Positions 16,999-26,430 of a DNA stretch of 61,234 bases are shown in pieces (the stretch's first letter is position 1; every line of letters begins with the position of its first letter). The notes under the pieces were generated by a model. That model ran no database searches and was not told the DNA's origin. It saw nothing but the letters and a program-made list of their open reading frames with translations. Source of the DNA: Bacteroidales bacterium (GTDB lineage Bacteria > Bacteroidota > Bacteroidia > Bacteroidales > Muribaculaceae); assembly GCA_014800845.1 (NCBI GenBank), contig JAAVFJ010000028.1, positions 1-61,234 of the forward strand, given 5' to 3'. The translations under genes and the position numbers were made by a program.

Positions 16999-18634
16999 CA
17001 CCGATGTGCTCGGCGAAGCGCTTGTAGTATTCCTCCAGAATGGCTCTGATTTCGGTGCCTATGCGCAGGTAAGCGTCATCCTGAAGATTGGCAAGAGAGA
17101 CACGCACCGACCATGCCGGGCCATCGAAGCCATCGCCGTTGAGCAGCACGATGCCGGTCTCCTTGGCCATGCGGATTACGAAATCCAGCGGGTTGTAATT
17201 CTCCTGCAGATACTTCGCGAAGACGTCGCCATAGAACTTGCGGGCCCATACCATCATGTCGATTTCGCTGTAATAGCCGGCGCGGTTGGGGTCAGGCATA
17301 AGCGTGAATCCGGTGCTGCTCCAGAGGTTCTCCAGACGGTGCTGAATCATGTTGATAAGCCTGGGCTGTATGTCGTCGCGATGCAGGAATGCGAAGGCGG
17401 CAAACAGAGCCATCTGCACCTGTTGGGGAGTGGAGAGACCGGCAGTGTGGTTAAGGGCCACGAGGCGGCTGTCGGCCACGAGGCGATCAATGAATTTCAG
17501 CTTCGAGGGCTCCAGAGTCAGGGAGCTGTAGCGCTTGTCCAGAGCCTCCTTTTCGTGGTGGCTGAGCTGCGAGATGCGGTAGTCAAACACATTGTCGGGG
17601 CGGAGCGCCATAGCGGCCACACGCCAGCCGGTGCCACCGAAGTATTTGGAGAAGGAGTAGAGGCAGATGGTGTTGTAGGGGAGCACATACATCAGCGACT
17701 TGAAGTCCTTCACGAAAGTGCCGTAGACATCGTCGGTGATAATCATCAGGTGCGGATTGTCCTTCTTCACCACATCGACAATGCGGTCGAGCACATGGCT
17801 TGAGAGCGCCACGGAGGGGGGATTGGAGGGGTTGGTGATGCACACGGCCTTTATGGCGGGGTCGCGCAGCTTGTCAATCTCTTCGTCGGGATACTGCCAG
17901 TCATGCAGCCCGTTTACCTCGGCCTCGTTGGCGCTGATCTTCACTACCTCCAGCCCGAATTCTCTGAGCTCGGGAATCTCCAGATAGGGGGTGAAGCAGG
18001 GGGTGAAGAGCGCAATCTTGTCACCCGGCTTCAGCAGGTAGTTGGCTTTGAGAGAGTCAAACATGTAGCACATGCCGGCAGTGCTACCCTCGGTTGCGAA
18101 GAGGTCATAAGCGGTCATGTCATTGCCGCCACCCATGGCCTGACGAAGATATTCGCAGGTGATCATCTCCGTGTATTTCAGTATGCGCGGAGGGGTGGGG
18201 TAATGGTCTCCTATGATGCCGTCGACCATCTCAAACACAAATTCATCGGGGTCGGCCTTGAGGTCGCCGGTGACGTGGCTGTAGAAGTGGCGCAGCACCT
18301 TGCCCCCGATTTCATCCTTATGCCGGTCCAGGAAGGCTTCGAAGCGTCCGGCTATCCCCTCCTGCGAGGGTGAGGCCACGATGCCCCAGTCGGAATCAAT
18401 CTGGTTGCGGTCAGCCTCCTCCATGGCGAAATCGCCCAGCAGGAAGTAAGCCTTGCGCGGATAGCTGAGAATCCAGTTAGGATTGCCGCGGCCGGCGTTG
18501 AGGAAGGTGGCGGTGTTGCGCTGTGCCTCCTTTTCGGCCATGCTTATAAGAGTGCCCTTCACTTCAAAGGGGCTCATCTGAGAGAGTTTGTTTTCAAATT
18601 CTCGGGAAGTCGGTTGATTGTTCTGTGAATCCAT
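16991..18634 (-). CDS. aspD: Bifunctional aspartate aminotransferase / L-aspartate 4-decarboxylase
   Basis: The 547-residue protein resembles AspD/AsdA: a fold-type I aminotransferase with a long N-terminal extension (NTATFLNAGRGNPNW), FATEGSTAGMCYMFDSL, TNPSNPPSV, and the PLP-lysine motif LYSFSKYFGGTGWR. It converts L-aspartate to L-alanine and CO2. It starts 24 bp after aspT, and the two form the known AspD-AspT decarboxylation/antiport cycle. A TTG at 18649 would add five residues, but the ATG at 18632-18634 is a better start. Confidence 0.9.
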   Translation of the reverse strand: MDSQNNQPTSREFENKLSQMSPFEVKGTLISMAEKEAQRNTATFLNAGRGNPNWILSYPRKAYFLLGDFAMEEADRNQIDSDWGIVASPSQEGIAGRFEAFLDRHKDEIGGKVLRHFYSHVTGDLKADPDEFVFEMVDGIIGDHYPTPPRILKYTEMITCEYLRQAMGGGNDMTAYDLFATEGSTAGMCYMFDSLKANYLLKPGDKIALFTPCFTPYLEIPELREFGLEVVKISANEAEVNGLHDWQYPDEEIDKLRDPAIKAVCITNPSNPPSVALSSHVLDRIVDVVKKDNPHLMIITDDVYGTFVKDFKSLMYVLPYNTICLYSFSKYFGGTGWRVAAMALRPDNVFDYRISQLSHHEKEALDKRYSSLTLEPSKLKFIDRLVADSRLVALNHTAGLSTPQQVQMALFAAFAFLHRDDIQPRLINMIQHRLENLWSSTGFTLMPDPNRAGYYSEIDMMVWARKFYGDVFAKYLQENYNPLDFVIRMAKETGIVLLNGDGFDGPAWSVRVSLANLQDDAYLRIGTEIRAILEEYYKRFAEHIGVK

Positions 18635-18658
18635 AGTATTTAGTTTCAATAAATTATT

Positions 18659-20359
18659 TTAAGCGCAAATAAGAACCAAAGCCACGCCCATGAGAATCAG
18701 CAGGGTGTTGCCGATGGCGTAGGTCACGGTGTAGCCCATGGCGGGCACGGAGCTGCCTAAGGCATCCTGCACGGCACCGAGCGCTGCGGTGGTAGTGCGA
18801 CCGCCGGCGCAGCAGCCTAAGTTGATGGCCGGGCGGAATTTAAAGACTTTGGCGCCCACGATGATCATAATTATAAGGGGCAGCGAGGTGGCCAGCATGC
18901 CGATGAAGAAGACGGGGATGCCTATGGCTTTCAGTCCGCTCACAAACGAGGGGCCGGAGGTGATGCCTATCACGGCTATGAACATATTCAGACCCAGGTT
19001 GTTGAGCACCCATACGGCGGGTTTCGGGATGCGACCGAAGGTGGGATGCTTGGAGCGCAGCCAGCCGAACACGAGGCCAGAGATGAGTGCGCCGCCGCTG
19101 GTGGAGAGGCTGATGGGTATGTTGCCGGCATGGATTGTCAGTACGCCTACCAGACAGCCCAGGAAGATGCCGAGACCCACGAGAATCAGGTCGGAGGCGT
19201 TGGTGGGCTTATCGAGGTAGCCGAGCTTGGGAGCGGCCTCCTTGACCTCGCGTTCGAGGCCTATGATTGTCAGCGTGTCGCCGGCTTCAAGCTCTGTCTT
19301 GGCGAAGACGGGGATGTTGACCCCGGCGCGGGAGATGCTCTTGATGCTTATGCCATACATGAATTTCTGACTGCGCAGCCAGTCGATGGTCTTTCCGGCC
19401 ATAGTCTTCTTGGTGATCATCACGTCTACCTGCTCGGCGGGGAACTCCAGCAGCTGAGCGTCGTTCACCTCGGGACCAATCCAGGCCTCGTCGCCGATTA
19501 TGAATTCGCGGCGCCCGGAGAGCACCAGCTCATCCCCTTTGGCTACTCGCACATCAGCAGAGGGGTCTGCGATTTCGCCATTCTGTCGAATCCTCTCCAC
19601 AAAGAGGCGTTTCCCCTCGGCAAGCAGTTTCGCTTCGATTTCGGCCACAGTGCGGGGTGTGGCGAAATAGTCGTCGTCCGCCTTATAGGCGCGGAAGGCC
19701 ACCGGGCGGCTTGCCATGATGAATGCGGGGTCATCGGTGGCAGCGCCTGCATTAAGCTCCTTCTCGAGGGCGCGGGTATCGGCTTTCACCTTGTCGATGC
19801 CGCCGAGCATCTTCGGGCCGAGCCAGCTGAGAATCCAGGCGGAGCCGATGGTACCGAACACGTAGGTCACGGCATAGGTTACGGGCACCAGGTCGGTCCA
19901 TTCCTTCTTCTGTGCGGCTGAGGCCGACAGGGTGTTGATGGAGTCGATGGCAGCGCCGATTACGGCCGAGCTGGTCTGGGCGCCGGCAAACAGGCCGGTG
20001 GTGATGCCTACATTATAGCCCATGATGCGGCAGGCGCCCCAGGTCACAAGAAGGCAGACGAAGCATAGCACCACGGCGAAGCCCACCTGCTTCAATCCCG
20101 CGCCGCGAAGGGAACGGAAGAACTGAGGGCCTACGCTGTAGCCTATGGCAAAAAGGAAAAGCAGGAAGAATACACTCTTGACGGGGCCGGGAATGGGTAT
20201 GTTCATTTGACCCACAAGGACGCCGACAAGAAGTACGGCTGTGACGTTACCCAGCGAGAAACCCTTGAATTTCAGCTGGCCTATGTAGAAACCGAGGCCC
20301 AGCGTGAGAAAGATGGGTATCGCGGGGTTTTCGCGGAATGTAGTAAGAATCCAATCCAT
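18659..20359 (-). CDS. aspT: Aspartate-alanine antiporter
   Basis: The 566-residue membrane protein has five or six N-terminal helices, a central cytoplasmic part with two RCK_C/TrkA_C-like domains (about residues 205-380), and a second helical bundle with [19 protein letters not shown] and [23 protein letters not shown]. This is the layout of the AAE transporter family. Adjacent aspD indicates exchange of external aspartate for internal alanine, which is electrogenic; with decarboxylation it consumes a proton and stores energy. Upstream on the minus strand only an imperfect -7-like CAACTTTG (20423-20416) was seen. Confidence 0.9.
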   Translation of the reverse strand: MDWILTTFRENPAIPIFLTLGLGFYIGQLKFKGFSLGNVTAVLLVGVLVGQMNIPIPGPVKSVFFLLFLFAIGYSVGPQFFRSLRGAGLKQVGFAVVLCFVCLLVTWGACRIMGYNVGITTGLFAGAQTSSAVIGAAIDSINTLSASAAQKKEWTDLVPVTYAVTYVFGTIGSAWILSWLGPKMLGGIDKVKADTRALEKELNAGAATDDPAFIMASRPVAFRAYKADDDYFATPRTVAEIEAKLLAEGKRLFVERIRQNGEIADPSADVRVAKGDELVLSGRREFIIGDEAWIGPEVNDAQLLEFPAEQVDVMITKKTMAGKTIDWLRSQKFMYGISIKSISRAGVNIPVFAKTELEAGDTLTIIGLEREVKEAAPKLGYLDKPTNASDLILVGLGIFLGCLVGVLTIHAGNIPISLSTSGGALISGLVFGWLRSKHPTFGRIPKPAVWVLNNLGLNMFIAVIGITSGPSFVSGLKAIGIPVFFIGMLATSLPLIIMIIVGAKVFKFRPAINLGCCAGGRTTTAALGAVQDALGSSVPAMGYTVTYAIGNTLLILMGVALVLICA

Positions 20360-20425
20360 AAGCAGAGGAAGTGTTTTTGATTATATAGTATCAACATCTT
20401 CCTCGGCTTTAGGTTCAAAGTTGAT

Positions 20426-20465
20426 TCAGACTTCTTCCCCCCTCTGGAGCTCAGACTTCTTCCCC
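20426..20465. repeat. 15-bp direct repeat at the end of the lipid kinase gene
   Basis: TCAGACTTCTTCCCC occurs at 20426-20440 and again at 20451-20465, a period of 25 bp. The second copy contains the stop codon of the lipid kinase gene. It looks like a small tandem duplication of the gene's end and has no evident function. Confidence 0.5.
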
Positions 20466-21332
20466 TTCGGGGGTGATGATGGGGAGTGTGCCGGGATGCA
20501 CTGCAATCGTGAGCGGCAGGGTGAGCTCCATCGGCTCCCCGTCGAGATGTATGTGGGGGTGCTCCTCGGCCTCCGGGGAGCTGATGGTGAGGTGGGTGGT
20601 GGCGAAGGTCTCGACCAGCGGGTTCCAGCGCAGGGTGCCGGTGAAGAGCTCTATGGCCGCCCTGAGGGTGTTAAAGGGGTCGCCGGCGCGGATTAGCGTC
20701 ACATTGAGCTTGGCATCGGTCATCAGGGCGCCGGGGGCAATGCGGGCATTGTTGCCATACTGCGCGGCGTTGGCCACGGTCACAAGCAGGGCGTTGCGCT
20801 CCAGCGTGCTGTCGGGAAGCTGCAGGGTGTAGCGCCGGGGCTTGTAGTTGCGAATCTCCTCGATGACTGATTTCACGTAGGTGAGGGGCCCGCGCTTGCC
20901 GGACCTGGCGAAGCGGTGGCTCACCTCGGCGTCGAAGCCTATGCCCATGGTGCAGAAGAAGGGGAGACCGTTGACCTCGGCGTGGTCGCAGCGGGTCACG
21001 TGGCCGCGCAGAATCAGCTCGTGAGCGCGGTAGGGGTTCATCGGGAGCTTCAGGTGGCGTGCCAGCCCGTTGCCGGAGCCTAAGGGGATTATGCCCAGAG
21101 GGACGTTGCCGCCAATCAGCCCGATGGCCGTCTCATGCACGGTGCCGTCTCCTCCGGCTGCCACTACCGCCACAGCGCCCTCGGCGGCTGCGCGGCGAGC
21201 CAGCTCCGTGGCATGCCCGGGGTGCTCCGTGCGGAGGATTTTGTGGCGCGGCAGGGTGCTGAGATGCGCTATCAGTTCATCTTTATCTTTATTGCCCGAG
21301 ATGGGATTGACTATGACTGCTACGTATGACAT
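20451..21332 (-). CDS. Diacylglycerol/lipid kinase (YegS/DgkB family)
   Basis: The 293-residue protein starts VAVIVNPISGNKDK and contains the nucleotide-binding GGDGTVHE and the PLGSGNGLARHL motif of the DAGK catalytic family, followed by the beta-sandwich domain. Such enzymes phosphorylate diacylglycerol or related lipids at the inner membrane and recycle lipids. It follows the flippase gene by 15 bp and is probably the last gene of the dut-led unit. The exact lipid is not readable from sequence. Confidence 0.88.
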   Translation of the reverse strand: MSYVAVIVNPISGNKDKDELIAHLSTLPRHKILRTEHPGHATELARRAAAEGAVAVVAAGGDGTVHETAIGLIGGNVPLGIIPLGSGNGLARHLKLPMNPYRAHELILRGHVTRCDHAEVNGLPFFCTMGIGFDAEVSHRFARSGKRGPLTYVKSVIEEIRNYKPRRYTLQLPDSTLERNALLVTVANAAQYGNNARIAPGALMTDAKLNVTLIRAGDPFNTLRAAIELFTGTLRWNPLVETFATTHLTISSPEAEEHPHIHLDGEPMELTLPLTIAVHPGTLPIITPEGEEV

Positions 21333-21347
21333 GGGTGGTAAAAACTT

Positions 21348-22787
21348 TTATCGGCGCATCATGCGGCGCAGGGGGTAAATGAAACTTAATGAAACTGCTA
21401 CAAGCAGGGGGGCGGAAATCAGCGCGGGGAGAGCATCGGCGGCTATGACTGCAGCAGCGCAGACGCCCGAGCTCACGAGGGTCAGGAGCAGTGTGGAGCG
21501 GTAGAGTCGCAGCCCGTAACGACGATAGTAGACGGCGCCGGCTATCAGGGCGTAGATTATGTACCAGATGATGTAGGCCACGCCGAGGCCGGTGAGTCCG
21601 TAGAGGGTGTAGGCGAAGTAGCAGAGGGGCACGCTGATGATGGCGTCGAGGCTCTCGGTTATGATGTAGATGCGTCCATCGCCACGGCTCACGATGGTGA
21701 AGGCCATGCACCAGCTCAGTGCCTTGGGGATGGATGAGAGGGCCCCTAAGGTTATGAATGGTATGATTACGCTGAACTGCTCGGTGTAGAGGATTCTCAC
21801 CACCGGCTCGCGCAGCACTATGAAGAGGAGCAGCAGGGGGGCAAGCACGGTGAGCAGCAGCTGGCACTCGTGGTTTACGAAGGTCTGCATGGCGCGGCGG
21901 TGATGGCCGGCGGCTGCCAGACGCGGATAGAACTCCATGCCGATAGCTGTGAATATCAGCCCCAGGTAGCGGACTATGATGGTGTCGCCGGCCTGCACGA
22001 AACCGAGCTCATCGGTGCCCGCATAGCTGTTGATGAGGCCTATGAAGATGGTGTGGGCAGTGTTGGTGACGAAGGCTGCGCAGGCCATGTAGAGCCCCAG
22101 GCGGGCAAAACCGCTCCCTTCGCGGATTATGGTGCCGAGCCCCGGCGAGGGTGAGGCGGGGAGGCGCAGGCGGCTGAGCCAAACGCAGATGAAGGCGGTT
22201 AGTGCATAGGCCAAGATGCTGAGTATCACCGAGGTGTAGCCGCAGTATCTGAAGAGGGGGATGGAGATGGCCAGTCCGGCCACAGTGCCCCATAGGTTGC
22301 TTTTGGCCAGGCGGCTCAGGTGCTTTGTGCCCTGGAGTATGGCTTGTTCGCCGCCGGTCAGGGCGTTAAGCATCATGGCTAAGCCGAGCAGCGTGAAGGC
22401 CCACCAGGCGCCGGTGGTGTCGAAAAACCAAAGGGAGAGTGCCGGGGAGGCTCCGGAGATGATTACGGCGCCGAGCAGGCCGGAGAAGAGGCTCCAACGC
22501 CTTACGACCCTGACTATCAGAGTCAGACGGCTGCCGGAGCCGTGGCTGCGGGCCACGTCGCGCACGGCGCTCTGGCGGATGCCGAGTTCGGTCAGGGTGG
22601 AGATGGTGTCTATGACTGATTGGTAGATGCCGAAGAGACCCACTCCCCCTGCGCCGAGCCAGAGGGCTACGAGCTTCATCTTCACGGCCGAGCAGAGTAT
22701 GTTCGCCATCTGCAGGCCGGAGAAGAGTCCCATGGCTTTGAGCACGGCGGAGGTCACTCTGGAGGTTCGGGTGCTATTCATCGGCAT
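21348..22787 (-). CDS. Oligosaccharide flippase (Wzx/MVF-like, O-antigen translocase)
   Basis: The 479-residue protein is a polytopic membrane protein with about 12-14 helices. Its N-terminal signature LKAMGLFSGLQMANILCSAVKMKLVALWLGAGGVGLFGIYQS is typical of the polysaccharide-biosynthesis/MVF flippases related to WzxE. It would move lipid-linked glycans across the inner membrane. The start codon overlaps the stop of the upstream FemAB/GNAT-like gene by one base. The glycan substrate is unknown and no glycosyltransferase is in the same unit. Confidence 0.85.
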   Translation of the reverse strand: MPMNSTRTSRVTSAVLKAMGLFSGLQMANILCSAVKMKLVALWLGAGGVGLFGIYQSVIDTISTLTELGIRQSAVRDVARSHGSGSRLTLIVRVVRRWSLFSGLLGAVIISGASPALSLWFFDTTGAWWAFTLLGLAMMLNALTGGEQAILQGTKHLSRLAKSNLWGTVAGLAISIPLFRYCGYTSVILSILAYALTAFICVWLSRLRLPASPSPGLGTIIREGSGFARLGLYMACAAFVTNTAHTIFIGLINSYAGTDELGFVQAGDTIIVRYLGLIFTAIGMEFYPRLAAAGHHRRAMQTFVNHECQLLLTVLAPLLLLFIVLREPVVRILYTEQFSVIIPFITLGALSSIPKALSWCMAFTIVSRGDGRIYIITESLDAIISVPLCYFAYTLYGLTGLGVAYIIWYIIYALIAGAVYYRRYGLRLYRSTLLLTLVSSGVCAAAVIAADALPALISAPLLVAVSLSFIYPLRRMMRR

Positions 22788-23731
22788 CAGAGGTTCAGGG
22801 TGTAGGTGTCGTAGGCCACTCCGGTGGCTCCCAGAGCATATTTCTGAGCCAGAAGCCCGGAGTTGAGCACTCGCCCCTGCTGCTCGTTGCTGGTGCCGAA
22901 ATCGAAGTATGCGCGGGAGGGGAACACCTCGGTGAGCAGGTGGTGGTAGAGGAGTGTGAGCAGGTAATTGCTGCGGCCTGCGGCGGAGGTGGCGGCATAC
23001 TGGGAGTGGGCCACGTAGCCGGTGTCGTAGACTATGCAGCCGGCATGGAGCTCCCCGTCGGGGGCTGTGGCGGTGAAGAGGCGTATGTTGGCGGGGAAGC
23101 GGCTCATGAGCAGCTGTAGCTCCGCCAGAGTGTGGACGGGAGCGGCTTCGTGGCGCTCGGCCAGGCAGCTGCAGAGCAGTGTGTAGAAATCCTCGAGGCG
23201 GTCCGATTCTCCCACTATCCAGCCCCCGGCGAGCGCCTTGCGCACCTGCTGGCGTTTGCTCATGTCGAATTTCCAGGGTGTGCGCAGGTCAATGGCGGAG
23301 GAGATCAGGCGATGGCTGAGGGTCCCCCCCATGTGCCAGAGCACATAGAGGTCCTCTTGCGAGGGGCGCGGCGTGTAGACGTAGGGCACAGGCTTGTAAA
23401 TCAGCTGTCGGTAGCCCTGAGAGTGCAGGTACTCTGCCGCGCTGCCGAAGACTTCGAGCAGCCGGGTGGCGTCGAGGTGGTTTTGCGGCAGAATCCAGCC
23501 GCCGTAAGTTAGGCCGGCATGCGAGGTGATGACCCCTTCCGTGCCTTTGCAGGCAGGCAGGAGCGCCACGGGTTTACCCTTGTGGAGAGCTATGAGCGAG
23601 GCGTCGGGGAAGCGGTCGGCGTGATAGTCCATGTAGCCGCGTTGCAGCAGAAAGGTGCCGTTGCGCGAGGCACGCACCATCTCGTCCCAACGTGGGGCAA
23701 ACTCCGGAGTGTATTGCGCTATCTCAATCAT
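22787..23731 (-). CDS. FemAB/GNAT-like acyltransferase
   Basis: The 314-residue protein belongs with FemAB-like GNAT proteins (Acetyltransf_6 type): an N-terminal EFAPRWDEMVRASRNGTFLLQRGYMDYHADRF, LIYKPVPYVYTPRPSQEDLY, and a second half with CIVYDTGYVAHSQYAATSAAGRSNYLLTLLYHHLL and YFDFGTSNEQQG. Family members add amino acids or acyl groups to cell-wall or glycan precursors. Coupling to a flippase suggests modification of a lipid-linked glycan, which is inference only. Confidence 0.7.
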   Translation of the reverse strand: MIEIAQYTPEFAPRWDEMVRASRNGTFLLQRGYMDYHADRFPDASLIALHKGKPVALLPACKGTEGVITSHAGLTYGGWILPQNHLDATRLLEVFGSAAEYLHSQGYRQLIYKPVPYVYTPRPSQEDLYVLWHMGGTLSHRLISSAIDLRTPWKFDMSKRQQVRKALAGGWIVGESDRLEDFYTLLCSCLAERHEAAPVHTLAELQLLMSRFPANIRLFTATAPDGELHAGCIVYDTGYVAHSQYAATSAAGRSNYLLTLLYHHLLTEVFPSRAYFDFGTSNEQQGRVLNSGLLAQKYALGATGVAYDTYTLNL

Positions 23732-23741
23732 GGTCAGGGGT

Positions 23742-25574
23742 TTATCTTATCCACGCTTCCGGATTCTGTTTCTCTCTGTTTTTCCAGACCTCAAAGTGAA
23801 TGGTGGTGCGTCCCCTTTCGGATGCATCGGACACGAGTTTGCCGAGAGCTTGACCGGCCTTCACGGTGTCACCCTTGCGCACGGCGGGGGTGCCGATGTT
23901 GCCGTAGACGGTGTAGTAGTCGCCGTGGCTGATGATTACCACGGTGCTGTAGCCGGGGAGCGCATAGACGCCGGTGACGGTGCCGGCATATACGGCCTGG
24001 GCTGAGGCCCCTTTTGAGACCACGGCGTCGATGCCGGGGTTGTCATACATCACTTCGGGCAGGTCAGGCAGCGGATGGCGGCCAAACTTGCTGACTATGC
24101 TGAACGAGCCGGCCACAGGGCGCGGCAGACTACCCTTGGCCGAAGCAAATCCGCCGGCTGAAGCGGTGCTCTTGGCAGGTGCAGGGGCTTTAGTAGGTGC
24201 GGGAGCTTTGGCAGGTGCCTTAGTTTCCGGCGCTTTAGTTTCCGGCGCTTTTGCGGGAGGGGTGGCCGGTTTCTCATTGCGGGGGCGGCGACGGCGGGCA
24301 TCGGCATAGCGAGGTTCCTCTTTTCCGCTTTGCTTGGTTTGAGGCTCAGGTTTGGGTTGCGACTTTTGAGGCTGTGCTTTGGGCTGGGGCTTAGGCTGTG
24401 GTTTGGCGGGCTGCTGTTTGGGTTGCTGCGGCGGGGTGGCCTGCGCTCTTTCGGCGGCAGCCTTCTTGGCAGCGGCCTTTTCGGCAGCGGCTTTTTCAGC
24501 GGCGAGGCGCCGGGCCTCGGCACGTTCGGTTTCGGCTCTGCGTTGAGCTTCGGCACGGCGCTCGGCCTCCTCGCGACGACGCTGTTCGGCGGCAGCCGCT
24601 TCGGCTTGCTCACGCGCTATGAGGTCGGCCACGCGGGAATTGAGGGCGTTGGCCTCGGCCTGCTTGCGCTGCAGGTGGCTGCGCAGGGCTGTGCCGTCGG
24701 CGCGCAGCTTGCTGACGGTCTCGGACTGTTGCCGCTGCTTTTCAGTCAGCACGCGGTGAGCCGTCTCCTGTTCGCTCAGAGTGGTGCGCAGGGCAGCCTG
24801 ACCGGCCGCCAAGGTCTGTTGCTGCTTGGCCAGCTGCTCCACTTCGGCCTTGATTTCCTGCTCTTTGCGCGCACGCCAGTCGGAGAATGTGTGCAGATAG
24901 CGGAGGCGACGCAGCGCCTGGTAGAAGTTTTTTGAGGAGAAGATGAAGGCCAGAGTGTTGTTGCGCTTGCGGGCGGCGCGCATCTTTTTGATGGCGGCGA
25001 CATACTGTGCGCGCATCTTGGCAAGACGTGCTTCGCTCGCAGCAATCTTTTGGGAGCATTGGGCTATGGTGGCCTGCAGGGATTGCTCGCGGTTGCGCAG
25101 GTTGGTGACCTTGGTCTGCTGGGCGGCTACCTCCTGCTGGAGCGTCTGCAGCGTGGCGAGGTTGGTGCTCACCGCCACATCGTTGGCTTCGATTTGCTGC
25201 TGGGTGCGGGCAATTTCGTTGTTTACGGACTGCTGCTGACGCTTCACCGTGGCGGATGTTTCGCGTTTTGCCGCTTTTCCTGCGGAGGTGCGCTTCTTCT
25301 GCCCTTTGCTTGATTTTGCGGTGCCTGTCTGCCCCTTCTGAGCTTTGCCGGCGGGGGCTTTCTGAGCTTTGCCTGCGGCCTGTGTGCTTGCTTTCTGCGT
25401 GCCTGCTTTCTGAGCCTTTGAGCCGGATTGCTTTTGACCCTTTCCGCTTGAGGTCGTGGCCGTTTTGGACGCGGTGGCTGTGCGGGAGGCGGGCGATGCG
25501 GCTGTGGCCGTGGCGGTGCCGCAGCTCAGAAGCAGAGAGGTGAGAAGTATGGCAGGTAGGCGTTGAGAGCTCAT
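23742..25574 (-). CDS. EnvC-like murein hydrolase activator with degenerate LytM domain
   Basis: The 610-residue protein has a signal peptide, a 90-residue Lys/Thr/Ala/Gln-rich linker, a long coiled coil (about residues 110-345), an Ala/Glu/Arg and Pro/Lys/Gln-rich linker, and a C-terminal LytM/M23 domain. The zinc-ligand motif HxxxD reads NPGID and the HxH motif reads TIH, so the first ligand and an active-site histidine are missing, as in EnvC activators. It should sit in the periplasm and activate amidases in cell separation. The position directly after a DUF4292 lipoprotein gene is common in Bacteroidales. The linkers are low in complexity and probably vary in length among strains. Confidence 0.85.
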   Translation of the reverse strand: MSSQRLPAILLTSLLLSCGTATATAASPASRTATASKTATTSSGKGQKQSGSKAQKAGTQKASTQAAGKAQKAPAGKAQKGQTGTAKSSKGQKKRTSAGKAAKRETSATVKRQQQSVNNEIARTQQQIEANDVAVSTNLATLQTLQQEVAAQQTKVTNLRNREQSLQATIAQCSQKIAASEARLAKMRAQYVAAIKKMRAARKRNNTLAFIFSSKNFYQALRRLRYLHTFSDWRARKEQEIKAEVEQLAKQQQTLAAGQAALRTTLSEQETAHRVLTEKQRQQSETVSKLRADGTALRSHLQRKQAEANALNSRVADLIAREQAEAAAAEQRRREEAERRAEAQRRAETERAEARRLAAEKAAAEKAAAKKAAAERAQATPPQQPKQQPAKPQPKPQPKAQPQKSQPKPEPQTKQSGKEEPRYADARRRRPRNEKPATPPAKAPETKAPETKAPAKAPAPTKAPAPAKSTASAGGFASAKGSLPRPVAGSFSIVSKFGRHPLPDLPEVMYDNPGIDAVVSKGASAQAVYAGTVTGVYALPGYSTVVIISHGDYYTVYGNIGTPAVRKGDTVKAGQALGKLVSDASERGRTTIHFEVWKNREKQNPEAWIR

Positions 25575-25596
25575 TTACTGGGAGATAGGCGGTAAA

Positions 25597-26430
25597 TCAG
25601 AATGAGGAAATAAGTTGACGGAGAGTGACACGCTTCCAATTGTTGTTGAGCTGCATACGTGCCAGGGGTTTGGGTGAGAAGTCAGGGGCATCATAGCTCA
25701 AAGCGCCGTTGTAGGTCTTGCCGTCGGCTACGATGCTGACATCCATTGCGGTGCCACCGTTTTTCGTGTAGTCATATTGCGACTGGAGCAGGTAGCTCTC
25801 ATCGGTGGTGAAGGCCACAGCGAGCAGCATTTTGCCGTCGGGGTAGAGGGTGAAACCATACTCGGCATCGTCGCGCTGCTTGCGGGGGCTGACAATGTAG
25901 TTGTTGCCGGGGGCTTCGCTCACGCTGAAGAGCTCCGCATTGTCGGCCGAGAGGGGAGCGCTGCCGGCCAGAAATACTCTGCCGAGCAGAAGGTCTTGGA
26001 AATCAGAGATGTTTACCCCTATGCGCGAGAGCAGCGAAGCGGTGGAGAGCTTGGCGTATTTGCGGTCGCGGCGGTTGATTACCATAGCGGAATCGGAGTC
26101 GATTTCGATGCGGCCGACCTCGCCGAGCACCGGCACGCGCAGCGAAAGGAGTATCAGCGAGCCGCGCTCCATGTAGATTTTCACCGATGGGTTCACGGGT
26201 AATTGCTTCACACTCAGCGAGCCGGAGAGTTGCAGCTTCTCCCAGGGGGTGTAGGTCTTTGAGAGGGCGACGAGCCACTTGTCGCTCTGTTTTTCAGAAA
26301 GGGGGTCAATGTTGAGGCCGGCGGCTTTCAGCTCGCGCGACATCCCCTCGGGAGCTTTGAGCGATGCCTTCTGCGAATGGCATGCGCCGAGGAGCACACA
26401 AAGTAATATGAGGCTCAGTAACTTATTCAT
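25597..26430 (-). CDS. DUF4292 lipoprotein
   Basis: The 277-residue protein has a lipoprotein signal ending in LGAC. It matches DUF4292: KWEKLQLSGSLSV-like first strands, INRRDRKYAKLS, ISDFQDLLLGRVF. The family is thought to have a LolB/LolA-like half-barrel fold and to lie in the envelope; the exact role is unknown. Its start overlaps the end of the TPR gene by 8 bp. Confidence 0.82.
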   Translation of the reverse strand: MNKLLSLILLCVLLGACHSQKASLKAPEGMSRELKAAGLNIDPLSEKQSDKWLVALSKTYTPWEKLQLSGSLSVKQLPVNPSVKIYMERGSLILLSLRVPVLGEVGRIEIDSDSAMVINRRDRKYAKLSTASLLSRIGVNISDFQDLLLGRVFLAGSAPLSADNAELFSVSEAPGNNYIVSPRKQRDDAEYGFTLYPDGKMLLAVAFTTDESYLLQSQYDYTKNGGTAMDVSIVADGKTYNGALSYDAPDFSPKPLARMQLNNNWKRVTLRQLISSF

